Source of the DNA: Croceibacterium_A sp039920345
Lineage (GTDB): Bacteria > Pseudomonadota > Alphaproteobacteria > Sphingomonadales > Sphingomonadaceae
Assembly: GCA_039920345.1 (NCBI GenBank)
Contig: JBDSDZ010000035.1
Location: 1-22,669, forward strand
DNA length: 22,669 nt
Reading direction: 5' to 3'
Of the stretch, positions 14,833-21,768 are shown piece by piece. Positions within the stretch are counted from its first letter, which is position 1, and each line of letters begins with the position of its first letter. The position numbers and the translations under genes are program-made. The notes under the pieces were generated by a model, which saw only the letters and a list, made by a program, of their open reading frames with translations, ran no database searches and was not told where the DNA came from.

Positions 14833-15345
14833 TCAGCCCCGTCCGGGCGCCTCGCTGATATCGATGTAGTGCTGATCGTAATAGGTCAGCGGGGCGGCAT
14901 CTTCGCGATGATTGGCCGCAATCAGTTCGCCGATGAAGATCGAGTGCGTGCCAAATTCGTGGCAATGCGCCCGGCGGCAGACGAAGCTCGACTGCGCGTT
15001 GGCGAGGACGGGCACACCGTGCAATTCCTGCCACTCCCCCACACTAAACCGGTCTTCGCCGCGCCCGTTGGCAAAGCGTTCGGCGACGTCGCGATTGCCG
15101 ATGCCCAGGACATTGACGCAAAACACCTCGGCGCTCGCCAGCGGGGCGTGGAGCGAGGCGGAGCGATTGACGCAGACCAGCAGCGAAGGCGGATCAAAGC
15201 TGAGCGAGCTGACCGCTGTGGCCAGGATGCCGTAGCGATCGCCGCCGTGGCCGGTGGTCACGGCATAAACGGTGGCTGCAACATGCCGCATCGCGGAGCG
15301 GAATGAAGCGAGCAGTTCGTCGCGATTTTGCAGGGTTTCGGCCAC
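14833..15345 (-). CDS. Flavin reductase-like FMN-binding protein
   Basis: Protein of 170 residues of the flavin reductase split-barrel family, which uses NAD(P)H to reduce FMN or FAD, often to feed a two-component monooxygenase. Family marks are SFRSAMRHVAATVYAVTT, GILATAVSSLSFDPPSLLVCVNRSASLHAPL, FCVNVLG and the C-terminal GTHSIFIGELI followed by PLTYYDQHY. The start is the GTG at 15345, with GAGG five bases upstream and an in-frame stop just before. It diverges from the riboflavin genes across a 95-bp gap with several inverted repeats, so flavin supply and flavin use may be jointly controlled. No partner oxygenase is in the window. Confidence 0.9.
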   Translation of the reverse strand: MAETLQNRDELLASFRSAMRHVAATVYAVTTGHGGDRYGILATAVSSLSFDPPSLLVCVNRSASLHAPLASAEVFCVNVLGIGNRDVAERFANGRGEDRFSVGEWQELHGVPVLANAQSSFVCRRAHCHEFGTHSIFIGELIAANHREDAAPLTYYDQHYIDISEAPGRG

Positions 15346-15383
15346 GCCGCCTCAATGGTGTCCAACCAGAGCTGGCGCAAGCG

Positions 15384-15427
15384 ATATCAGGATGTGACAA
15401 TTGATATTGCCATCACATTATAATGTG
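15384..15427. promoter_or_regulatory. Inverted-repeat cluster between flavin reductase and ribBX
   Basis: Three nested symmetric elements lie within 44 bases: ATATCA-N12-TGATAT (15384-15407), ATGTGA-N15-TCACAT (15392-15418) and the perfect 14-bp palindrome CACATTATAATGTG (15414-15427). The last contains a consensus -10 TATAAT readable on both strands; GTGACA at 15394-15399 is a -35 candidate for the rib direction with a long 19-base gap. A protein binding the palindrome would block transcription. If TATAAT is the rib -10, the mRNA would start only about ten bases before the ATG. No FMN riboswitch fits in this short gap. Confidence 0.6.
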
Positions 15428-15440
15428 CTAGGGCAGTTGC

Positions 15441-16745
15441 ATGAGCACAAACTTGATCGAACAGGTGCGCACTATCGTTGCCGATGGCCGCATGACCCGG
15501 GCAGGCCTCGCACGCGCGGCGGGCCTCCACGCCAACACCTTGCGCGAGTGCGCCGACGAGGGCTGGAATCCCACCGCCGATACCCTCGGCAAGCTGGAGC
15601 GGTTCCTCAGCGAGAATAACGATACCCCGGTGCTGGTGCCAATCGAGCAAATCATCGAGGAAGCGCGCAACGGGCGGATGTTCGTGCTGGTGGATGACGA
15701 GGATCGCGAAAACGAAGGCGACCTGATCATCCCGGCGCAGATGGCGACGCCCGATGCGATTAACTTCATGGCCACGCACGGGCGCGGGCTGATCTGCCTG
15801 GCGCTCACACCGCAACGCGTCGCCGAACTCGGCCTTGCGCCGATGAGCTCCACCAATCGAAGCCGGATGGAAACGGCCTTCACCACCTCGATCGAAGCGC
15901 GGGTGGGAGTGACTACCGGCATCAGCGCGTCCGACCGCGCGCGCACCGTTTCAGTGGCGATCGATGCGAGCAAGGGCGCCGATGATCTTGTCGGCCCCGG
16001 CCATGTTTTTCCGCTGGTCGCGCGCGAAGGCGGCGTGCTGGTGCGCGCCGGCCATACCGAAGCGGCCGTCGATATCTCGCGCCTCGCCGGGCTTAATCCC
16101 TCGGGCGTCATCTGCGAAATCATGGCCGAGGACGGCTCAATGGCCCGGCTCGAATCGCTGATGCGCTTTGCCCGGCTGCACGGCCTGAAGATCGGCACCA
16201 TCCGAGACCTTATTGCCTATCGCCGGCGGCACGATCACTTGGTTGAGAAGCGCGCCGAGAACCGCTTCACCAGCCACTGGGGCGGCGAATGGCGCGCGAT
16301 CAGCTTCTACAACAAGGCCACCAAGGGAGAGACGATGGCGCTGGTCAAAGGCCACATCGATCCCGCCCGGCCCACGCTGGTGCGGATGCATGCCTTGTCG
16401 GTGTTCGACGATGTCTTCGCCCGAGATACCGAGCGCCAGGGGCTGCTCGAAGGCGCGATGCGGATCATCGGCGAAGAAGGCGCGGGTGTGGTCGTACTGA
16501 TCAACCGCCCTACCCCGGACCACGCCAGCGGCGCGATTCGCGACCTCAACCGCGACGGACCGCCCGATGAGGGGGACACGCCCTCCGAACAGCGCGATTA
16601 CGGCGTGGGCGCCCAGATTCTGGCCGAACTGGAGGTGCACGACATGGTCCTGTTGACCAACACGACCCATTCCCTTGTCGGCCTTGAAGGCTATGACCTG
16701 TCGATTGTCGGCGAACGGCCAATTCAAGAGGAATCCAAGGGCTGA
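15441..16745 (+). CDS. ribBX: HTH-RibBX: 3,4-dihydroxy-2-butanone 4-phosphate synthase with N-terminal HTH and degenerate RibA domain
   Basis: Riboflavin-pathway protein of 434 residues in three parts. Residues 1-60 form an XRE-like helix-turn-helix (MTRAGLARAAGLHANTLREC, then NPTADTLGKLERFL). Residues about 66-265 are RibB, which makes dihydroxybutanone phosphate from ribulose 5-phosphate: DDEDRENEGDLI at 85-96, RGLICLAL, FTTSIEARVGVTTGISASDRA, GHVFPLVAREGGVLVRAGHTEAAVD. Residues about 275-430 resemble GTP cyclohydrolase II but the three zinc cysteines are replaced (Ser320, Glu331, Gln333 in HALSVFDDVFARDTERQG) and the RQEGRGIG loop is absent, while DYGVGAQIL and LLTN remain. That makes it a RibBX variant without cyclohydrolase activity. 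It overlaps ribH by one base. The HTH could regulate its own promoter; this is inference. Confidence 0.93.
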   Translation: MSTNLIEQVRTIVADGRMTRAGLARAAGLHANTLRECADEGWNPTADTLGKLERFLSENNDTPVLVPIEQIIEEARNGRMFVLVDDEDRENEGDLIIPAQMATPDAINFMATHGRGLICLALTPQRVAELGLAPMSSTNRSRMETAFTTSIEARVGVTTGISASDRARTVSVAIDASKGADDLVGPGHVFPLVAREGGVLVRAGHTEAAVDISRLAGLNPSGVICEIMAEDGSMARLESLMRFARLHGLKIGTIRDLIAYRRRHDHLVEKRAENRFTSHWGGEWRAISFYNKATKGETMALVKGHIDPARPTLVRMHALSVFDDVFARDTERQGLLEGAMRIIGEEGAGVVVLINRPTPDHASGAIRDLNRDGPPDEGDTPSEQRDYGVGAQILAELEVHDMVLLTNTTHSLVGLEGYDLSIVGERPIQEESKG

Positions 16746-17164
16746 TGGCGCATTTCCTGATTGTCGAAGCCCGCTTCTACGACCACCTCAACACCATGCT
16801 CGTCGACGGCGCGCGCGGGGCGCTGAAGGCGGCGGGACACACTTTCGATCTACTGACGGTGCCGGGCGCACTCGAGATTCCCGGCGCGATCAGCCTGGCC
16901 GCTGAAGGTGGCCAGTATGACGGATTTGTCGCGCTGGGCGCCGTCATACGCGGGGAGACCTATCACTTCGAAATCGTCGCCGGAGAAAGCGCGCGCGGGA
17001 TCCTGGCGCTGACGATGGACGGCGTGGCGATCGGCAATGGCGTTTTGACGACCGAGACCGAAGCGCAGGCCGTGGTCCGCGCTGACCCGGCCCAGCTCAA
17101 CAAGGGCGGCGGTGCGGCCGAAGCCGCCATGGCACTGCTAGCAATCCGGGAGAAGTTTGCATGA
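16745..17164 (+). CDS. ribH: 6,7-dimethyl-8-ribityllumazine synthase
   Basis: Penultimate riboflavin enzyme (139 residues), joining the RibB product with the pyrimidine intermediate to form lumazine, in an oligomeric shell or pentamer. Conserved segments are the N-terminal VEARFYDHL, VPGALEIPGAISLA, and GAVIRGETYHFEIVAGESARGI with the catalytic His, and FGVLTT-like GNGVLTTETEAQA. The length is slightly short but within range. ATG overlaps the ribBX stop (TGATG) and its own stop overlaps the next start (ATGA), so the three genes form one translationally coupled operon. ribD, ribE and a true ribA must lie elsewhere. Confidence 0.95.
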   Translation: MAHFLIVEARFYDHLNTMLVDGARGALKAAGHTFDLLTVPGALEIPGAISLAAEGGQYDGFVALGAVIRGETYHFEIVAGESARGILALTMDGVAIGNGVLTTETEAQAVVRADPAQLNKGGGAAEAAMALLAIREKFA

Positions 17165-18087
17165 CAAGCCATTGGTCCATTGCTGGAATCCCGCTGGTAC
17201 TTGGCGGAAACGTGTTCGGTTTTACGGCCGATGAGGATGCCAGTTTCGCCATCCTCGACCGGTTTTACGAAGCCGGTGGGCGCATGGTCGATACCGCGCA
17301 AGGCTACTCGGTCTGGGTGCCCGGGCACGTCGGCGGCGAGAGCGAGACGGTCATCGGCAAGTGGCTCACCAGCCGCGGTGTGCGCGATGACATGCGGATC
17401 GCGACCAAGACCGGGATGTTCTGCAAGCCGGGTGACTTGGGGGCGCAAAAGGTAGCGGAGGAACTGCACAAGAGCCTCGATCGGTTACAGACCGGCTATG
17501 TTGATCTGTACTACGCCCACCGCGACGAAACCGGCACGCCACTTGCCGAAGTCGCAGCGGGATTCGATGCGCTGGTCAAGGCAGGCCTGGCTCGCGAGAT
17601 CGGCGCATCCAATTACGACGCCGCGCGGCTGGCCGCCGTCTGTGATGCAGCACATTCCAATGGGATGACCCCGTTCACGGTGCTGCAAAACGAATTTAAC
17701 CTGGTCGAACGCGATGCCTACCCGGCCGCGCTCCAACAGCTTTGCGTTGAGCGCGAGATCGCGATGCTGCCGTGGTTCGGGCTCGCCGCAGGATTCCTGA
17801 CCGGGAAGTATCGCAGCCGTGAGGATCTGACGAAACACAAACGCGGGTCGAGCATCGAGCGGTTCTTCGACAAGGGCCTGGCCGTCCTGCCTGCGCTCGA
17901 TGCGGTCGCAGCCGAAACTGGCGCCAGCCTTGGCGCGGTGGCGTTGGCCTGGCTGCTGCGCCAGCCCGGAATTGCTGCCCCGATCGCCAGCGCCAGCAAG
18001 CCCGAACAACTGGACATCCAGTTCGAAGCCCTGACGTTGGAGCTGACGGCGGACCAGATCGAGCGGCTCTCAGCCTCGGTCAGGTAA
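17161..18087 (+). CDS. Aldo/keto reductase
   Basis: NADPH-dependent oxidoreductase of 308 residues. The barrel and tetrad are visible: Asp and Tyr in VDTAQGYSVW, Lys in RIATKTGMF, His in YYAHRDETG. Further family segments are EIGASNYDA, LQNEFNLVERDA and the cofactor-binding end APIASASKPEQLD. It overlaps ribH by four bases, so it is co-expressed with riboflavin synthesis, an unexpected partner. It may be a general aldehyde detoxifier carried along in the operon, or act on a sugar-phosphate by-product of the pathway; the sequence does not decide. Confidence 0.92.
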   Translation: MTSHWSIAGIPLVLGGNVFGFTADEDASFAILDRFYEAGGRMVDTAQGYSVWVPGHVGGESETVIGKWLTSRGVRDDMRIATKTGMFCKPGDLGAQKVAEELHKSLDRLQTGYVDLYYAHRDETGTPLAEVAAGFDALVKAGLAREIGASNYDAARLAAVCDAAHSNGMTPFTVLQNEFNLVERDAYPAALQQLCVEREIAMLPWFGLAAGFLTGKYRSREDLTKHKRGSSIERFFDKGLAVLPALDAVAAETGASLGAVALAWLLRQPGIAAPIASASKPEQLDIQFEALTLELTADQIERLSASVR

Positions 18088-18102
18088 AATTTTCAAGGAG
18101 CT

Positions 18103-18128
18103 GGAACACCCTGAGAAGATGTCCGTTT
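18103..18128 (+). promoter_or_regulatory. General-stress (EcfG-type) promoter
   Basis: GGAAC at 18103-18107 and CGTTT at 18124-18128 are separated by exactly 16 bases, matching the consensus GGAAC-N16/17-CGTT of the alphaproteobacterial general stress sigma factor EcfG (SigT in Caulobacter). It lies 15 bases after the aldo/keto reductase stop. The start of transcription would be near 18134. It may serve the small RNA that follows, the CFA synthase beyond it, or both. Confidence 0.75.
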
Positions 18129-18133
18129 ACTGA

Positions 18134-18212
18134 CTGAACCGGCTGGCGAGACACCCCCCTCCCGTCCAAGCCAGTCGGTTCTAAAGCCTCGCGAAAGCGG
18201 GGCTTTTCTTTT
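18134..18212 (+). ncRNA. Candidate stress-induced small RNA with C-rich loop
   Basis: About 79 bases immediately after the EcfG-type promoter. The first stem pairs 18136-18147 (GAACCGGCTGGC) with 18170-18181 (GCCAGTCGGTTC), one G-U pair, around a 22-base loop containing CCCCCCTCCC (18154-18163). That sequence is complementary to the GGAGG core of ribosome sites. The second stem is a rho-independent terminator. This matches the plan of alphaproteobacterial small RNAs that pair with ribosome sites through C-rich loops, such as the SigT-dependent GsrN of Caulobacter, although I see no evidence of sequence homology to GsrN. The alternative is a structured leader of the CFA synthase mRNA with an attenuator. 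Confidence 0.6.
18183..18212 (+). terminator. Rho-independent terminator after the rib-AKR operon and small RNA
   Basis: Ten-bp stem AAAGCCTCGC / GCGGGGCTTT (one G-U) closed by a GAAA tetraloop, followed by TCTTTT. It would end the candidate small RNA and any read-through from the rib operon. Confidence 0.88.
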
Positions 18213-18274
18213 GTGGGCCATCTGGACTACCCGGCAAGCAAAAGTCGGGCCGCAACGAGCTAGCGGGAGTGAAC

Positions 18275-19534
18275 ATGGCGTCGGTAATTGGCAAAGTCCT
18301 GAACGGCATGGTCACGCGGGGCGTGCTCGAAATTGTGCAACCCGATGGCACCGTTGACCGCTTTGGCAGGCCGGAAGCCGGTTTCCCCGAAATCCGCGTC
18401 CGGCTCGCCGATGACAGCGTCGGCCGCCAGTTGCTGCTCGACCCCCGGCTCGGCGCGGCCGAAGCGTTCATGGACGGGCGCCTGATCATCGAGCGCGGCG
18501 ATATCATGCAGATGATCCAGCTCCTGCGATCCAACCGACCATGGGAACGCGGCGGCACGCTGTTCAAGGAACATCGCTTTCGCACGCTGGCCAAGAAGGT
18601 TGTTTCGCGCATCGACCAGGTCAACCAGCAGGTTCGTTCGAAGAGCAACGTCGCGCATCACTATGACATCAGCAACGACCTCTACCGCCTGTTCCTCGAC
18701 CAGCGGATGCAATACTCGTGCGCTTACTGGACGCGCGACGGCATGACGCTGGACGAGGCGCAGGAAGCCAAGCTGGCGCACATCGCCGCCAAACTGGCGT
18801 TGGCGCCCGGCCAGACAGTGCTCGATATCGGCTGCGGCTGGGGCGGCATGGCTATTTACCTGGCGCAGAATTTCGACGTGCGCGTTACTGGTATCACCCT
18901 GAGCGAGGAGCAACTCGGCCTTGCCCGCGAGCGCGCCAAGGACGCTGGCGTGGCCGACAAGGTCAGCTTCGAGCTGGTCGATTACCGCGACCTTGCCCGG
19001 CGCGGTACGCCGTTTGACCGGATCGTATCGGTCGGAATGTTCGAACACGTGGGCCGGCCGCAGTTCAAGGACTTCTTCCGCGCAGTGACCGGGCTGCTCA
19101 AGGATGACGGGGTGATGCTGCTGCACACCATCGGGCGGATGGGTCCGCCCGGCAGCACCGATGCCTTCACCCGCAAGTACATCTTCCCCGGCGGCTACAT
19201 CCCGGCGCTGTCGGAGACGGTCGCGGCGAGTGAACCCTTTCGCATCATCGCTTCGGACGTCGAGACGCTGCGGCTGCATTATGCCAAGACCTTGCGGGCC
19301 TGGTACGCCAACTGCGTCAGCCAGCGCGAAGCCATTGTCGCCCTGTTCGACGAACGGTTCTACCGGATGTGGACGTTCTACCTCGCCGGGGCGACCGCCT
19401 CTTTCGAATATGGCGGGATGTGCAATTACCAGGTCCAGTACATCCGCCAGCGCCACGCCGCACCGCTAACGCGCGCCTACATGGAAACCGGCGAAGCGGC
19501 GCTGCTCGGTACAAGCGGCCCAGGCCAAGCCTGA
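18275..19534 (+). CDS. cfa: Cyclopropane-fatty-acyl-phospholipid synthase
   Basis: S-adenosylmethionine-dependent enzyme of 419 residues that adds a methylene bridge across double bonds of membrane phospholipid acyl chains, a modification typical of stress and stationary phase. Family marks are NVAHHYDISNDLYRLFLD, QYSCAYW, the SAM site LDIGCGWGG (183-191), GITLSEEQ, VSVGMFEHVG, RKYIFPGGYIP and the C-terminal FYLAGATASFEYGG followed by QVQYIRQR. I chose the ATG at 18275, with GGGAG five bases upstream, over a GTG two codons earlier. An EcfG-type promoter lies 150-170 bases upstream, which fits a stress role, although a terminator intervenes. It is convergent with the M13 peptidase, 15 bases apart. 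Confidence 0.95.
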   Translation: MASVIGKVLNGMVTRGVLEIVQPDGTVDRFGRPEAGFPEIRVRLADDSVGRQLLLDPRLGAAEAFMDGRLIIERGDIMQMIQLLRSNRPWERGGTLFKEHRFRTLAKKVVSRIDQVNQQVRSKSNVAHHYDISNDLYRLFLDQRMQYSCAYWTRDGMTLDEAQEAKLAHIAAKLALAPGQTVLDIGCGWGGMAIYLAQNFDVRVTGITLSEEQLGLARERAKDAGVADKVSFELVDYRDLARRGTPFDRIVSVGMFEHVGRPQFKDFFRAVTGLLKDDGVMLLHTIGRMGPPGSTDAFTRKYIFPGGYIPALSETVAASEPFRIIASDVETLRLHYAKTLRAWYANCVSQREAIVALFDERFYRMWTFYLAGATASFEYGGMCNYQVQYIRQRHAAPLTRAYMETGEAALLGTSGPGQA

Positions 19535-19549
19535 GCCGCCCGCACAAAA

Positions 19550-21634
19550 TTACCAGATACGCACGCGATCGTCCGGTGCCAGGTACAGCTTGTCGCCTTC
19601 CTTGACGTTGAACGCCGCGTACCACGGATCGAGGTTGCGAACCGTCAACGCGCGGTAATTGCCCGGCGCATGGCCGTCGGTTGCGATGCGCTGGCGCAAG
19701 CTCGCCTCGCGCATCTTCGTCGCCCAGGTTTGGGCGTAAGCGATGAAGAATCGCTGATCACCCGTGAAGCCGTCGATCACCGGCGCGGCCTTGCCGCCAA
19801 GCGAGGCATGGTAGGCATCGTAAGCCGCAGCCAGGCCGGCGAGGTCGGCAATGTTCTCACCCAGAGTCAGCTGGCCCTTCACGTTGAGGCCCGGGAACGG
19901 CGAGTAGGTGTCATACTGCGCCGCCAGCGCGTTGGCGTTCTTATGGAACGTGGCGAGATCGCCCGGCGTCCACCAGTTGCGCATCAGCCCGGTTGAATCG
20001 AACGCTGCGCCGGCGTCGTCAAAGCTGTGGCTGATCTCGTGCCCAATCACCGCGCCGATCGCACCGTAGTTGAACGCGGCATCGGCAGCCGGGTCGAAGA
20101 ACGGCGGTTGCAGGATGCCGGCCGGGAAATTGAGCCCATTCTGCACCGGCAGGTTCACTGCGTTTACCAGTTGCGCGTTCATCCACCACTCGCCCTGGTC
20201 GAGCGGCTTGCCGATCTTGCCCAGTTGCTGACGATAGTTCAGCAATTGGGCGGCACGTTGATTGGCATAAGCGGTGTCAGGCGCGACGGTGAGCGAGGAA
20301 TAGTCCTTCCAGTGGTCGGGGTAGCCGACGCCAACGGCCATTGTCTGGACTTTCTTGGCGGCCTCTTCCTTGGTTGCCGGGGCCATCCAGTCGAGCGCGT
20401 CGATGCGGGTGGCGAAGGCGGCCTTGATATTGTCCACCATGCCCTGAATCGCGGTCTTGGCTGAAGCCGGGAAAAAGCGTTCGACGTAGAGCTTCCCAAA
20501 CGCATCACCGATATTTGTGTTGATCGCGGCAATTGCCCGCTTGTCGCGCGGGCGTGCCTGTTCGGTGCCGAGGATTTCCCTGTCGGAAAAACCGAACTTC
20601 AGGTTATCGAATTTTGTCGGCAGAACGGATGCATTGCTGTGCAGCTGGTGGAATGCCAGCCAGTCCTGCCAGCTTTCCAGCGGCTCTGACGCGACCAGCG
20701 CGGCGAGCCGCGGAATGGCGGTGGAGTGGTACGCATCGAACTTCTGCTGGTTGCCCAACTGGGCAGCGGTGAAGAACGTCTTCCAGTCGAGGCCCGGGGC
20801 CTTGCTGACGAAGTCCGCTGGGGTCCACACTTGCGAGGCAAGCGCCCAGTCGTCCGACTGTTCACGCGTTGCATGCGCGGTGGCGATCTTTGTTTCCAGA
20901 TCATAGACCCGCTGCGCCCGAGCTGCGGGATCGCTCATACCGGCAGCGGCGAACATGTCCTGGAGGTACTTGCGATAGGCGACCTGGTGCGCCTTCAAGT
21001 CGGGCTCGCTGGAAAGGTAGTATTCCCGCTCGGGCATCCCCAGCCCGCCCTGCAGGATGTAAGGCATGACTTCACGCTCACCGAGCGCCTGCGACACGAA
21101 CACACCGAACAGGTTGTCGGTATTCATGTCGGTCGCGTTCAGAGGGTCGACATCGGCGCGCAGGTTGGCGCCCAGCAATTGGGCAAGCTGCGTCTTGTCG
21201 GTCAGCGCGGCAATTCGCTGCAGCTCTGGCTGGACCGGAGCCATGCCCAACTTGTCGATCGTCGCCGTATCGAGGAACGCGTCGTAATAGGCCTTTACGC
21301 GCGCCGCGTCGGTGTTGGCATCGGGCGCGGTTTTCTCGAGGTCGGCGATCAGTGCGCCCAGGTTCTTGTCGGTCTGCTCGCCGGCAATCCAGAACCCGCC
21401 GATGCTCGACCGGTCGGCCGGGATCTCGTTGGCCTTCATCCAGCCGCCGTTGGCATAGGTGTACCAGTCGTCACCCGGCTTGGCTGTGGTGTCCATCGAA
21501 GCCGTCTTGATGCCGATGCTAGTGCCCGGCGTGGCCGCCGCTGAAGGCTCATCGCCGGAAATTTTGCAGGCCACTGGCCCGAGGGTGAGGACTGCGGTGC
21601 TGAGCAGGATGGCTGAAATCAAGCGGGTCTTCAT
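19550..21634 (-). CDS. M13-family zinc metallopeptidase (neprilysin/PepO-like)
   Basis: Exported endopeptidase of 694 residues. The N-terminus MKTRLISAILLSTAVLTLGPVAC is a signal sequence ending in a Cys, possibly a lipobox though PVAC is not the best fit. The N-domain has DDWYTYANGGWMKANEIP, typical of M13. The catalytic part has FPAGILQPPFFDP, the zinc site HEISH (532-536) in AVIGHEISHSFDD, and the third ligand in ENIADLAG (593-600). The C-terminus ends in Trp, as is common in the family. The open frame extends 91 codons upstream, but ATG 21634 with AAGGA seven bases before it and a signal peptide directly after is the clear start. Members degrade small extracellular or periplasmic peptides. 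Confidence 0.95.
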   Translation of the reverse strand: MKTRLISAILLSTAVLTLGPVACKISGDEPSAAATPGTSIGIKTASMDTTAKPGDDWYTYANGGWMKANEIPADRSSIGGFWIAGEQTDKNLGALIADLEKTAPDANTDAARVKAYYDAFLDTATIDKLGMAPVQPELQRIAALTDKTQLAQLLGANLRADVDPLNATDMNTDNLFGVFVSQALGEREVMPYILQGGLGMPEREYYLSSEPDLKAHQVAYRKYLQDMFAAAGMSDPAARAQRVYDLETKIATAHATREQSDDWALASQVWTPADFVSKAPGLDWKTFFTAAQLGNQQKFDAYHSTAIPRLAALVASEPLESWQDWLAFHQLHSNASVLPTKFDNLKFGFSDREILGTEQARPRDKRAIAAINTNIGDAFGKLYVERFFPASAKTAIQGMVDNIKAAFATRIDALDWMAPATKEEAAKKVQTMAVGVGYPDHWKDYSSLTVAPDTAYANQRAAQLLNYRQQLGKIGKPLDQGEWWMNAQLVNAVNLPVQNGLNFPAGILQPPFFDPAADAAFNYGAIGAVIGHEISHSFDDAGAAFDSTGLMRNWWTPGDLATFHKNANALAAQYDTYSPFPGLNVKGQLTLGENIADLAGLAAAYDAYHASLGGKAAPVIDGFTGDQRFFIAYAQTWATKMREASLRQRIATDGHAPGNYRALTVRNLDPWYAAFNVKEGDKLYLAPDDRVRIW

Positions 21635-21667
21635 GGGCAATTCCTTTGCGGCAGCGACGAGGCGCAG

Positions 21668-21687
21668 GCGGTTACGGATGCAACCGC
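21668..21687. promoter_or_regulatory. Inverted repeat upstream of the M13 peptidase
   Basis: GCGGTT-N8-AACCGC lies 34 bases before the M13 start in the 134-bp gap after enolase. It could be an operator or a weak hairpin; no U-run follows, so it is not a good enolase terminator. Nothing else notable is seen in this gap. Confidence 0.35.
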
Positions 21688-21768
21688 ATAAGCGCCGCCA
21701 GTCCGGGCCGCAATTAACGCCCGTCGAAGCGTGAAGGTCCCCGGTCGAGCCGCAGCGGGGTCGAGTGG

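Noticed and set aside
15346..15440. FMN riboswitch upstream of ribBX
   Set aside because: The gap is only 95 bases and lacks the conserved RFN-element blocks; DNA palindromes are present instead.
16320..16740. Active GTP cyclohydrolase II domain in the RibBX protein
   Set aside because: All three zinc-binding cysteines and the RQEGRGIG loop are missing.
20726..21544. A 272-codon plus-strand open frame opposite the M13 peptidase gene
   Set aside because: It lies entirely within a clear protease gene, has no recognisable domain and no ribosome site; long antisense frames are expected at this GC content.
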